From positions 46,601,366-46,665,365 of the forward strand of contig NC_088777.1 in assembly GCF_954871325.1 (NCBI RefSeq): a stretch of DNA of 64,000 nt. Reading direction: 5' to 3'. Made by a program: the position numbers and the translations under genes. Each line of letters starts with the position of its first letter. Position 1 is the first letter of the stretch. The notes below the pieces were generated by a model. The model ran no database searches. It saw only the letters and a program-made list of their open reading frames with translations, and was not told where the DNA came from. The stretch comes from Gordionus sp. m RMFG-2023 (Eukaryota; Nematomorpha; Gordioida; Chordodea; Parachordodidae). This document shows, piece after piece, positions 25,034 through 35,665 of this stretch.

Positions 25034-25698
25034 TATATAGTCATTCTTTAAATCAGCTTCAGTAAATTTCTTAAAAACATTTTATAAATATCACTCAAGT
25101 GACTAATTAATTATTTTAAAATCAATGAAAAATGATAAAAAATCATAACATCTATAAAAAAATTAATTTTTTTTGATTGATATGTTAAAAAAATTATGAA
25201 ATTATATCAACAATCTGCAACATGCCCACCTTAAAGGGCCAAGGACATGCCCAGAATCAATTTACATATGAAAATTTATTATAAAATTATTATAATTTCT
25301 TATTATGCCATTTTACATATCTGAGTTTTGAATATATTGATAATGGTAAACCAATCAAACATTTAACTCTTATTTTTTTATAAGAGAATCTTTATCAAAA
25401 TAATAAAAATTTATAGACCTGACTGATTTTTATTTATAAAAGTTATAAATACAGACAAGGATGAATATATTTAAAATGAAATAATTACACAAGTTGTTTT
25501 GCATAAGAATGTAATGTTTATTTATTTATTTCATTGAATGAAAATATAAAATTTCCCTATTTTGCTGCCATTGAATGTTTTTATATAAATGTAACTGTGA
25601 TAAATGGCTATATAAGATATTATATTATTATAGTTCATACATTTTATAAAACATTTAATTTGGATAAACTTAACCCTAGAACTAATCAAAGTGAAGTA

Positions 25699-26570
25699 GG
25701 GGAAATGTGCCATAAATGGCCATGTGTGAAGACTAGCCACCACCCTTTAACTTTTTATCTATTGGACCAATTTATCTCAAAATTGGTCAAAATGTGGAGC
25801 AATTAAAAAAAAAATATTTCAAATAAACTGTTTTTAGTACCTCTTTCTGGAAAAATCACGTTACACATTTTTTTGTTTGGTAAAATAATTACTAATTTAG
25901 ATTACTGATATTTTATATAAATATTATCCTTAGGCATTTAACATTATTCACACAAAAAATTAAACTTTAAAAGCTTTATTTAATAGTCATATAAAGGCGC
26001 TTAATAATAATAGAGAGGTGAGTATTGAGGATGTATTGATTGGCCACAATTCGCACACATATTCATATTAAAATGAAAAGCTCTTGCAAAACAACATTTA
26101 GTGAAATGATGAACAAGCTTAAGAATGTTTAGTAAAATGATAATTAAGATATTTATAATATTATCATTAAATAGATGTGGTAATAAATTGAGATTTTAAT
26201 ACTAATTAAAATAGTGCATAATTAATTTTTTATATAACTGAAAAATGTAGAAACATTAACATAGGTCTTTTACAAGTATATTTCATATTGTATTATTTCA
26301 TATTTATAATAAAATTCTTAAATAATATATTATGATTAGTTAACTCCTAGTATATGGCCAGTCAATACATAATTGATTGGCTAGAAAAACACACTTTAAC
26401 ATAACCTCATCTAGCTCATAAACTATTATAGATAGTGCTTTAATTCAAATTTTATTTTAAAGATTAATAATTAGGCTACACATTGATATAAAATTTATTA
26501 GTTGAAACCTAAATCTTAATATCTTTTTTTCAAAAAAGCAAAAACATGGCCATTCATGGCACATTTCCCC
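25699..26570. mobile_element. Tc1/mariner-like non-autonomous element with TA target duplication
   Basis: An 872-bp element. The terminal inverted repeats are GGGGAAATGTGCCATAAATG at the left and, inverted from the right, GGGGAAATGTGCCATGAATG, continuing GCCATGT in both: 27 bp with one mismatch. TA lies directly outside both ends (25697-25698 and 26571-26572), the target duplication of Tc1/mariner transposons. There is no transposase frame. A 3'-terminal fragment of the same family is at about 39541-39848. The right end touches the start of the duplicated segment described at 26575. Confidence 0.88.
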
Positions 26571-26574
26571 TATA

Positions 26575-29500
26575 TATTTTATATAAATAAAACTTTATAA
26601 TTAAATTAATTACTTTTACTAATATTATTCAAATGAAAAATATAATTAAGATACTTACTAATGCAAAATTAAATATAATATACATAAATTTTTAGAAATG
26701 TTTTTAAAGTGGGATTAAATCGGATGTGAAGTGAAATGGGCCTTTGTAAGTTGAATTAATTTTTAGAAAAAATTACATTATTTCATGCTTGACAGGCTTG
26801 AGTTTTTCATATCTTTCATGGGCCACAGTAAAACTTGAAAAAAAATGTTAAAATGCTCATCTCTAGACAAAAGTTAAAGGTATATTTGCGTTATTGTGTC
26901 GAATTAAAATAAATATATTTAATACTACGCATATTATAATTATCTTTAATTTTATAAATGTTATAATTTTATGATATTCATTTTGAACTCTTAAATACTT
27001 ATTAGTCATGTTAAAAAACAGTAATTTTTAGATATTTATCTGAAGCTGTATTCCCCTTTTCCCCACACTAGAATATTTCCTATGTTTTATATGTTATAAG
27101 GGATATTAAATACTCATAACTGTAGCAAATATAAGAGTCTACTATTACTATATTTATTAAATCAACTTTTTAGAAAATTTTACATGGAATTTATAAAGAA
27201 TAATATAATGTATACATATATAAGCGGTTATGTTTTTAATTAGATCAAGACTACCTTCTGTTCCTAATATATCTACCATACAAATTTTCTAGTATTTCTG
27301 ACATTGAACGTCTAAGTGCGGGGCTACCAAAAATTATTAGATAAGGGTAAATAAAATGCTTAAGAATAAGCAATAAATAGGCCATTATGTAATAATTAGA
27401 ATAACAAGTTTTGGCAAAAATACTGTGCGGGCCTTTTAGGGATGTTATTATGGAAACTGGTATTGAAAAAAAGAAAGTGATGGCACTTAACAAGCTGGCG
27501 ATAATGGCGAAATTACGCAGCTTTGTATTTCTCATTTGATTACTTCTTGATACGGTGTCAATATAAAAATTGTAAAACGGGTTCTTAAAAGAATCCTTAG
27601 TGATTGGAATAACTTTTGATGCCCTAAGTTTTTCTTTTTTATATATGAGATACCAAGTCTGCAAATTAAAGATCATTATAAATAAGCAAGGTAATATGAC
27701 AGCCACAACCAACCTAAATATATTATAGGCGTTAAAGAAATCATTGAATTTTTCATTCTCCCGTAGAAAGTATTTTCTTTTCAAGATGATTTGCTGATTT
27801 TTAGCAAGATAAATATTCATTCTAAAGAGATACGGTAAGGACGTTATAATGGATGACATCAATAAAGATAACATTATAAATCCATCCCAGTTTGACTCCT
27901 TGCCCAAGAATTGAATCTTGTAAAAAATTGGATATTTAATCGCGATAAAGCTTCTTACAGACATCGCGGCCATAAAAAAATGGGATAAAAACAATAAATT
28001 GTAAAATAAAATTTGTCGGCATTTAGTAAGCAACATTTCTAAAAGATTCATTTCGTGGTCATAACACATGCTGGCTTCATGTATAACCGAATAAATTATG
28101 AAAGCGGTGATGATACAAATTATAAGACTTATCACATGTATCCAGAACAAGTAGTATCTGCATTTGCGGGTGTAAAGTAATTTAAGCGTTTTGCCAAAAG
28201 AATCTTTAGCTATGGGTAATAAAGCATAGAGAACCAGAGCGTTTCCCAGAAATCCGACAGGAGTTAACAGGCCCATAATGAAAAGTACGATAATAAAGAA
28301 TAAGGAAGGGGTCTCCATATTTTCCTCGTCGCTCAAATCTGTAAAATTTATAGTTGAAGCGCTATCGTTAATTATGGCGAATATATAATCCATACAATTT
28401 TGATATTAAAATTTATTGAATTAAATATGGACTATTTAAATAATATATGATTTATGCTGATGATTTCTTTTTAATTATGACATAAAACCTAATATATATT
28501 TTATTAAAATTCACTCCTTTAATTTATAATTATTTCATAAAAAAAATTAATTAAATTTTCTTTATTAAAAAAAATAAAAATCATTAACAATTAATTGATA
28601 TTTATATTAACCTTCTCTTTTTTTAAAAAAGATTAAAATATAAATAGTAGATAAACATAAAGCTTAACCCCAAGAATAAAAAAAGGAAAAAATTCTACGC
28701 GTTATTGATTAAAATTCATTGTATAAAAAGATGTCCATTCAAAATAGGAAAAAAGTAAATCAAATAAAGAAAAATGTCAATCAAAAAAGGAAAAATGCCT
28801 AACGAAAAGGAGTCTTATCAAAAAAAGAGAAAAAAGTTCAATCAAAAAAGGATCTCCTTACCTTATATTTTATTTTTTTCAATTTCTATTAATTTTTTTC
28901 TTCTCTTTGAAAGTCATATAAATACTAATCAAAATAAGAAAATATGATTATATTTTGCTAATTTATATTATTTCATTTGGCATTCTTAAATATATTTTAT
29001 TAAAAAATATATAATTACCAAATGATTAATTAAATTCAGGAATTTTAATGAAATAATTTGGTATAGAAACATAATAAAAATAGATTTGGTTACAAAAGAG
29101 TGTTGTAGTTTTGTTTGTTATATATTTATATATATATTATGATATATATGAAATGTAGATATATTATGATATATATGAAATGTCAATCAAAAGTGATCTT
29201 TTGAGAATTGGGTTTTTGTTAGTCAGATGGTTTTTTGTTCAAGAGTTTTTACTTGAATATATGTTTATACTATGATTATAATTGTAAGATTAATATAATT
29301 AATGGGAATAAAGTTAATTTTTTTGATGGATATATTTGTTTGTATATTTTAGAGTATGTGTTAGTGTAGATGTATAGAAGAATAAAAAATCCTAAAATTA
29401 AAAATATAGGAAGAAAAAAAATGATATGATAAAAAATAAATTTAAAAAAAAATTTTTTAGATGCTATCCTAATAACTTACCCAAAAAAATATTACGTATT

Positions 29501-30040
29501 TCTCAGGTTTCGTTAATATATGTCCAAACCTTTCTAGTTTCTACATGTATAATCTAAGCATTATGAAAACACATAATTTTACCATATTTATTTATATAAA
29601 TAAGAAGTTCGATTTTTAAAAACTGTTATCCCACTATTTTAGCCAAAAAGATCAGGCAAACCTTGATCTTGTAGAAGGCTCTCTAAACTTATGTTTTCGT
29701 CCATATATATCTAATTATATATATTAGTGGCAATATGCTATTTTTAAATCATTTTTTGAGCACGTTTTTTTTTAAATTTAAAATTCCGATTTTATTAGAA
29801 TTCCATCATGTTTGGAATGCCTATTCTATGAATTTCAGATAATTATATTAATTTTATGTACTTGCTATTTAATTAATCGTTAATCATGCAGATGATCAAA
29901 ATATTCTTCTAACATTATATTATATACTAGCATTCAATTATTAAATATTTTTTTTTAGAATTTGTTTCAAATTTTTGGCGCACTGCAAAAAGCAGAGAAT
30001 AAGAGTTAAATGTTATTTTATTGCATAAATTAAGTTTGCC
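26575..30040. repeat. Segmental duplication, left copy (contains the receptor gene)
   Basis: Collinear matches to about 31825-34056 run through the receptor's downstream flank, its last codons, its upstream flank and up to TTTTTGGCGCACTGCAAAAA (about 29970). The two copies differ by substitutions and by several indels, the largest being loss of the receptor body from the right copy. The A-rich part at 28680-28860 is a degenerate string of TCAATCAAAAAAGGAAAA-like units found only here. Confidence 0.85.
27251..28393 (-). CDS. Single-exon seven-transmembrane receptor (divergent rhodopsin-class GPCR)
   Basis: 380 aa with no intron and seven hydrophobic segments at about 32-59, 80-103, 126-152, 171-191, 226-252, 294-318 and 333-356. 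TM1 carries the class-A GN motif (FLGNALVLYAL). The end of TM3 reads SVRSFIAIKYP in place of DRYxAIxxP. TM6 is ITFFFSIPVSI. TM7 has IYPYLIIFGSPALRRS in place of NPxxY, followed by a short basic tail. A Cys near 110 or 125 could pair with one in the second extracellular loop, but no obvious partner is seen. This fits a divergent peptide-type receptor of the plasma membrane; ligand and G protein cannot be inferred. The N-terminus has Asn residues in glycosylation sequons (NDS, NFT). The 5' and 3' flanks are duplicated downstream with the body deleted, so this is the only usable copy here. Confidence 0.8.
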   Translation of the reverse strand: MDYIFAIINDSASTINFTDLSDEENMETPSLFFIIVLFIMGLLTPVGFLGNALVLYALLPIAKDSFGKTLKLLYTRKCRYYLFWIHVISLIICIITAFIIYSVIHEASMCYDHEMNLLEMLLTKCRQILFYNLLFLSHFFMAAMSVRSFIAIKYPIFYKIQFLGKESNWDGFIMLSLLMSSIITSLPYLFRMNIYLAKNQQIILKRKYFLRENEKFNDFFNAYNIFRLVVAVILPCLFIMIFNLQTWYLIYKKEKLRASKVIPITKDSFKNPFYNFYIDTVSRSNQMRNTKLRNFAIIASLLSAITFFFSIPVSIITSLKGPHSIFAKTCYSNYYIMAYLLLILKHFIYPYLIIFGSPALRRSMSEILENLYGRYIRNRR

Positions 30041-30999
30041 TTTATCATTTTAACGTAATATAAACAACTTTTTCTGCCAACTTTATATATAAACGTGCCC
30101 TGGTTCAACCTATTTTTGATACTTGCTAGAGCTTTTAAGCTTGGAAACCCTTTTTTAATATGTTTTATTGTGTTTAAATATCTTATCTTATCTTATCTTA
30201 TCTTATTTTTCTTTTCTTTTTTTTATATTTATGTTGTTTTTTATTTTACTTATTGGGTTATTTAGTCGAAGATAGAATTAAAGTTTGAAATTTTTAGTTT
30301 CCCTCAGGTAGCAGTGACAAATTATTAATAAGCCCAAAAGTCTTAAACTCCTTTCTAATACCAAAATACTTTAGGCTTAAAACATTTTAAATATTTTTCA
30401 TATGGAGTTGAAGAGTAATAGCAGTGGCAATTTCTAATTAGGCCCAAAGGACTTTGATATCATTCTATTATCAAAAACCTTTAATTTGGCTTAATACAAA
30501 CTATTCACATTATCTATATATTTTGTGGACCTATTTATTAACTTTCATTTGATTCCCCCATAGAGATATTTTATTAAAAAACTAAGATGTTACCTAAATA
30601 TTTAAATTTTATAAGCAGTTACTTTAAATTTAAAATTAAAAAAAATGGTTTCATCGTCTGCTTATACTTTGTTCCACTTTATTTTAGGATTATAAACATT
30701 TGTTAATTAGATTTACGATTCCTGTAAATTTTATATCTCGATTGTTATCGATTGGAACTAACACTTTAGATTTGACAAAATACTGGCATTTTATAAATTT
30801 AAATAACAATAAGTGGAATGGAATAGCCAGAAAGAAAGAGAAAGAAATTAACATAATTACCATTTTATTTTCCAACATTTAAATTTTAACTTTTTTTGTT
30901 GTCTAAAATATGATCTCAATAATAATTATATTTTAAATAAGGCATGCTCTATTCTCCTCCCTAAGTCTGCATATTACAATCATTTGCGTAGTCAATAAT
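28450..30999. other. Intergenic AT-rich DNA upstream of the receptor
   Basis: No gene found. The region includes the degenerate A-rich tandem units at 28680-28860, a TATATATGA-type repeat at 29125-29185 (two near-identical units of GATATATATGAAATGTAGAT type), and a (TCTTA)n microsatellite at 30179-30206. Confidence 0.5.
30179..30206. repeat. (TCTTA)n microsatellite
   Basis: Five uninterrupted TCTTA units plus a partial unit, in T-rich DNA. Confidence 0.9.
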
Positions 31000-31824
31000 T
31001 TCCAAAGGAGGAAAATGCATTGCAGTTATTTATCACACAACTCTCCCCCTTTTGGACCTACATTCTGGTTCTGCTATCAACATTACACTATATATAATAT
31101 AAGTTCATCTTTTTTACATTCTATCAGACCTTTGGGTATCCTATGATACAGAACCCTCCCCAGTACTAGGCATCATTTCAACTACAATTATAATCGATAC
31201 AAGGTGTTCTTTTTAAGGCTAACATGCAAATCTTACTCCCAATGTAGGAACTAAACTAAGTTGTTTAAAACTTAATTCGGGACTCGGAATTTTGGGTGGG
31301 AATGGATAAACTATTTCTCCTATCTTTCCTAAAATAGTCAAAATTTTCTGTCGATAAATATTTCACTAAGAACTCCAAGGCGCGTTTATATCAATGTTGC
31401 ATCCCACTTTTATTGTGTAAATTGGATGAGAAAAATGAGGTCAAAGAATAAAAAGATTGGCACTAATAGTATCTAACAGTTAAAACATAAAGCTTCCATT
31501 CTCTTCATATTTGAACGGAAAACACCCTGCATTACCCAAATCCCACGGAAAGGGAATATGAGACTCCTCCTGTACTGATCCTTTAGCTTATTCTAATCTA
31601 ACTTTAACATCTTAGATCACAGAGAGCTGTTAATATTTGGTGCGATCATTCACCTTCACTATTTCATTTGGTGGCCTATTCAACTAGGTTTACACATCAT
31701 AATTTTACAAACACCAAAAGGATTCAATCTTAGACAAAGACCCGCCATAACCATACAAAAGTCCATTGTTTCACCGGAAGTAAGAAAGGAAAGGGCTGGA
31801 AGGAAAAGAAAATTCCCAATGAGC
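31000..31824. other. Moderately GC-rich unassigned segment
   Basis: This stretch is less AT-rich than its surroundings and looks like decayed coding DNA, but on neither strand could I read a protein I recognise. It lies immediately before the right copy of the segmental duplication. I cannot say whether it is host or transposon derived. Confidence 0.3.
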
Positions 31825-32406
31825 CATATAAATAATACTTTATAATTAAATTAATATTTAGTTTTGCTAACATTATTCTAAGAAAAATAAAATTAAGATA
31901 CTTGATTTATTTAATATAAAAGTGGGGATTAAATTGAATTTGTAGTAAAACTTTGCCCTTTTTAAGTTGACGTAATTTTTAGAAAAATTTTTTTTTCCGG
32001 TACGACGAGCTTGAATTGTTTTTAATATCTTGTGTGTGTCTCAGCCAAACTTTAAAAAAAATATGTTAAAATGCTCATCTATAGACCAAAGTTAAAGGTT
32101 ATCATAATTATCTTTAATTTTATCAATTGTTAAAATTGTATGATATTCACTTTGACCTCTTGAAACTATACATGTAAAATAAACAATAATTTTTAGATAT
32201 TTACTGATGTTTTATTCCCTTTCTCCCCACACTGGAATATTTCCTCTGTTTTATATGTTATAAGGGATATTAAATACTCGTAACTGTAGTAAATATAAGA
32301 GACTATTATTACTATATTTATTAAATCACCTTTTAGAAAATTTTACAAATTTAAAAAAATAATATAATGCATATATATAGCGGTTATGTTTTTAATTTGA
32401 TCAAGA

Positions 32407-32565
32407 CTACCTTCTGTTCCTAATATATCTACTATACAAATTTTCTGGTATTTCTGACATTGAACGTCTAAGTGCGGGGCTACCAAAAATTATTAGATAA
32501 GAGTAAATAAAATGCTTAAGAATTAGCAACAAATAGGCCATTATGTAATAAACAGAACAAATCCA
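32407..32565 (-). pseudogene. Remnant of a duplicated receptor gene (last about 50 codons and start codon only)
   Basis: Positions 32407-32555 match the last about 50 codons of the receptor, including its stop codon. The sequence then jumps straight to AATCCATACAATTTTGATAT, the start codon and 5' flank of that gene. About 985 bp of coding sequence is missing compared with 27401-28386, so this copy cannot make a receptor. Confidence 0.9.
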
Positions 32566-33491
32566 TACAATTTTGATATATATTTAAAATTTATTGAATT
32601 AAATATGGTATTTTAATAATATATAATTTATGTAAATTATAGCAATAAAACCTATATTAAAATTCTCCTTTAACTCCTTTAATTGATAATTATTTTATAA
32701 AAAAAATTAATTAGATTTCCTTTATTAAAAAAAATAATTAAAAATTAATTAATATATATTACCATACTCTTTTTTGAAAAGATTAAAATAGAAATTGCAT
32801 ATTGAAAAAATTGGATAAGATCCTCTTTTATTTATTGATTGATACCATGACAGAATAATTAAACAAAATAAGACAGAATTTTATTATCATAACATTTTAA
32901 TTTTATTATAAATTTCATTTTTTTTATTAACTGTTTTAATCAAATACAATTTTTCTTTTTATATCTTTTTTTTAACAAGAAAAAAAATCACCAATTATGT
33001 GAAATCCAAATTGACAGATAAGGAAAAAGAGTCTTATATTATTTCATTTGGCATTATAGCTAAATTTATTTTATTAAAAATTACATTATTACCAAATGAT
33101 TAATTAAACTCAGCAATTATAATGAAATAATTTAGAATAGAAACATAATAAAAAAAAGATCTGTTACAAAAGAGAAGAAAAAAATTTAAAAATAAAAATA
33201 TAAGAAGAAAAAGAATGATCAAAAATGATAAAAAATAAATTTAAAAAAAAATTGTTTAGATGCTAACCCAATATTTTACCCCCCAAAAATATCATACAAT
33301 CTTCAAGATTTCGTTAATATGTCGAAACCTTCCTAGCTTCTGTATGCTAATCTAAGCATTATGAAAACACATAATTTTACCATATTTATATAGATAAGAA
33401 GTTCGATTTTTAAAAACTGTTTTCCCACTAGTTTAGCCAAAACGATCACCCAAGCCTCAATCTTGTGGGAGGCTCAATTCTAAACTTTTTT

Positions 33492-33745
33492 TGTTGTGAT
33501 GTCCTATCGCTATCTATTAACTAAAAGATTGATTTTTTTTTCTTTATATTAAATTTGCTTTAGCGGACTTCGTTTTATAAAATTAACTCAATAATTCGAT
33601 ATAAATTACTTGATAGATTTTGTACACTATATAAGCGTAGAAATTTATTGCACTTTCCAGTTAAAAATATTTTATATATATTTTTATAAATAAAAATCTT
33701 AAATTTTTTAGTTATATCTTGTCTAACTCCCTGCCAACCTTAACA
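33492..33745 (+). mobile_element. Fossil solo LTR of an LTR retrotransposon
   Basis: The 254-bp unit opens TGTTGTGATGTCC and closes CCAACCTTAACA, the usual TG...CA form with short inverted tips. It is absent from the matching place in the left duplication copy, so it inserted after that duplication. Its relative at 34057-34327 has the same body, about 10-15% different by eye. A (TA)n run follows at 33751-33778. Confidence 0.7.
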
Positions 33746-34056
33746 GTTTTCGTATATATATATATATATATATATATCTAATTAAATATATTAGCGGCGT
33801 GTTATTTATAAATCATTTTTTAAGCGCGTTTTTTTTAAATTTAAAATTCCTATTTTACTAGACATGTTAAGAAAGCCTACCCTATGTATTAATTTTATGG
33901 ACTTAGTCATTTAATTAATAGTTACTCATCAAGATGATCAAAATATTCTTCTAAAATTATATTATATTAGTTTCAATTAAAATTTTTTTTTAAAAATTTG
34001 TTTCAAATTTTTGGCGCACTGCAAAAAGGCGAGAATTAGAGTTAAATGTTATTTCC

Positions 34057-34327
34057 TGTTGTGATGTCCAAATTGATCGCTATCTATTAACTAATCGCGA
34101 TCTATTAAATAAAAGATTGATTTTTTTTATTCTTTATATTATATTAACTTTAACCTCGCGGACTCGATTTATAAAATTAACTCATTAATTCGACATAAAT
34201 TACTTGATAGATTTTGTAAACTATATAAACTTAGAAAATTATTGTACTTACCAGTTAGAAAATATTTTTAAAATATTATTAAATAAAGTTAAGTGTCTGT
34301 TTTTCTCATTTTTTGCCAACCTTAATA
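34057..34327 (+). mobile_element. Fossil LTR followed by a primer-binding-like site
   Basis: The same LTR family as 33492-33745. It is directly followed by TGGTGGCAGCAGC (328-340 on the 34 kb scale), which has the form and position of a tRNA primer-binding site. This makes it a left LTR rather than a solo one. The internal part is cut off about 75 bp later by the mitochondrial block; gag/protease remnants in the same orientation continue beyond that block. The element is broken. Confidence 0.65.
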
Positions 34328-34401
34328 TGGTGGCAGCAGCTATATTTGTAAATTTCTCTATAGATTAAAATTTTATTAAAATATAATTTCATATTACTAA
34401 A

Positions 34402-34908
34402 GGAAGGCAATTACGCCAGGCCTAAAAGGAGGGGGATGCCAGAAAATAATTTTAATGATATACCCCCTTTTAAATTTTTGAACTATTTAAAAATTAGATT
34501 GCAAATCTTATATTGCTGATAAGTTTCAGCAGATAGAGGAATTCTTAATTGCCTTCCAAAAATTAAAAATACGTATTTTTAATTTTTGGAAGGCAATTAC
34601 GCCAGGTCTTAAAGGAGGGGGATACAAGAAAATAATTTTAATGATATACCCCCTTTTAAATTTTTGAACTATTTAAAAATTAGATTGCAAATCTTATATT
34701 GCTGATAAGTTTCAGCAGATAGAGGAATTATTAATTGCCTTCCAAAAATTAAAAATACGTATTTTTAATTTTTGAAAGGCAATTACGCCAGGCCTTAAAG
34801 GAGGGGGATACAAGAAAATAATTTTAATGATATACCCCCTTTTAAATTTTTGAACTATTTAAAAATTAGATTGCAAATCTTATATTGCTGATAAGTTTCA
34901 GCAGATAG
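34402..34908. repeat. 186-bp tandem repeat, about 2.7 copies (mitochondrial control-region-like)
   Basis: Units start at 34402, 34588 and 34774 with near identity. Each contains GGAGGGGGATA with an ATACCCCCTTTT counterpart, the body of tRNA-Cys, and half of a long palindrome whose axis is TAC-GTA. Only the last unit completes the tRNA-Cys acceptor stem. Such arrays beside the 12S gene are common in animal mitochondrial control regions. Confidence 0.9.
34546..34599. repeat. Perfect 54-bp palindrome within the tandem repeat
   Basis: The left half begins TAATTGCCTTCCAAAAATTA and ends AATAC. The right half is its exact inverse, centred between 34572 and 34573, with no spacer. A near-identical second palindrome spans the next repeat junction around 34732-34785. 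Confidence 0.95.
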
Positions 34909-34910
34909 TT
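34853..34910 (+). tRNA. trnC: Mitochondrial tRNA-Cys (GCA), lacking the D arm
   Basis: Acceptor AACTATT (853-859) pairs with GATAGTT (904-910). The anticodon arm is TTAGA-TTGCAAA-TCTTA with anticodon GCA. The T arm is TGCTG-ATAAGTTT-CAGCA, a perfect 5-bp stem. Only six bases (TAAAAA) stand where the D arm should be. The total is 58 nt. The earlier repeat units hold the same body with an imperfect acceptor stem. Found by folding by eye; the pairing is consistent throughout. Confidence 0.8.
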
Positions 34911-34959
34911 TTAATTTAGTTAAAGTTAATTAAAATTATTATTTATATATTTATACTCT

Positions 34960-35601
34960 GAATTAAAAACTAAAATTTTAATAGGAGGTGAAATAAATTA
35001 AAAACTTTTAATTAAGGTTTAGTAAATATAAGTCTTAAAAAGTTTGTGCCAGCATTAGCGATTATACAAACAGATTTAATTTGATTTTGGTAAAAATTAG
35101 TCTGGATTTAATATCTTTAGGGGGTGGAATCCCTAAAGATATTAAATCCAAAATCCAGGATTTTTATAAGCTTTGTTTTAAGACTAGGATTAGATACCCT
35201 ATTATTATAGAAAAAATAAAAAAATACCTAAGTATTATAAAATTTGAAACTTAAAAAATTTGGCGGTGGTTTATCCCGACTAGAGGATCTAGCTTATTGA
35301 GTTGATAATACGCTTTTGACCTTATCTAAATTTTTCTTTATGTATTGCTGTTTAATATATTTTTTACTTATTTTATAAAATATTTTTTCAAGTCAAAGTT
35401 TAGGATATTTAGAGTTAAGTGGGGTACTTTATATAATATGATTTTAAATATTTGAAAATAGTTTACACTAAAATTCAGGATTTAGAAGTAATTAAAATAA
35501 GAGTGTTTTAATGAGAAGGCTCTAAACCATACACATATCGCCCGTCATTCCCTAGAGGGACAAGTCGTAACAAAGTAGGCCCTCTTGAAAGAAGGCCTAT
35601 T
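34960..35601 (+). rRNA. rrnS: Mitochondrial small-subunit (12S) rRNA
   Basis: Contains the conserved GTGCCAGCATTAGCGATTAT (the 530-loop region), GGATTAGATACCCTATTA, the 3'-domain CACACATCGCCCGTCATTC, and the terminal AAGTCGTAACAAAGTAGG. Roughly 640 nt, a usual size for bilaterian mitochondria. The 5' boundary is approximate; the 3' end is set by tRNA-Val. It contains a 20-bp perfect inverted repeat at 35103-35150. Confidence 0.93.
35103..35150. repeat. Perfect 20-bp inverted repeat inside 12S rRNA
   Basis: TGGATTTAATATCTTTAGGG (35103-35122), an 8-base spacer, then its exact inverse (35131-35150). Much longer and more perfect than a normal rRNA helix. Confidence 0.95.
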
Positions 35602-35665
35602 ACATATAGCTTAAATAATCCTATAATAGAGCGTTTCATTTACACTGAAAAGGTGAATTATGTAA
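35602..35665 (+). tRNA. trnV: Mitochondrial tRNA-Val (UAC), lacking the T arm
   Basis: Acceptor TACATAT pairs with TTATGTA (6 of 7). The D stem is GCTT with AGAGC-side bases. The anticodon arm is TTTCA-TTTACAC-TGAAA with anticodon TAC. A short loop (AGGTGAA) replaces the T and variable arms. 64 nt. It lies between 12S and 16S, the ancestral animal position for tRNA-Val. Confidence 0.78.

Larger units (their letters stand above)
31825..34056. repeat. Segmental duplication, right copy (receptor body deleted)
   Basis: Direct-orientation copy of about 26575-30040. It begins with CTTTATAATTAAATTAAT and includes TCCCCACACTGGAATATTTCC, the receptor 3' end and the receptor upstream flank, and ends with TTTTTGGCGCACTGCAAAAA. 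A 254-bp LTR (33492-33745) is inserted in it relative to the left copy, and a second LTR starts where the match stops. Confidence 0.85.

Noticed and set aside
28680-28860. CRISPR-like repeat array
   Set aside because: Units are degenerate A-rich strings without constant repeats or unique spacers, and the DNA is eukaryotic.
30700-30882. Overlapping plus and minus frames of about 60 codons
   Set aside because: AT-rich chance frames with no homology and no context.
31000-31800. Retrotransposon or host coding remnant
   Set aside because: The composition is suggestive, but no protein motif could be read on either strand, so only an unassigned segment is reported.
34911-34975. Possible extra tRNA between tRNA-Cys and 12S rRNA
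   Set aside because: The potential acceptor ends (GTTTTAA with TTAAAAAC) pair imperfectly and no convincing anticodon arm could be drawn.
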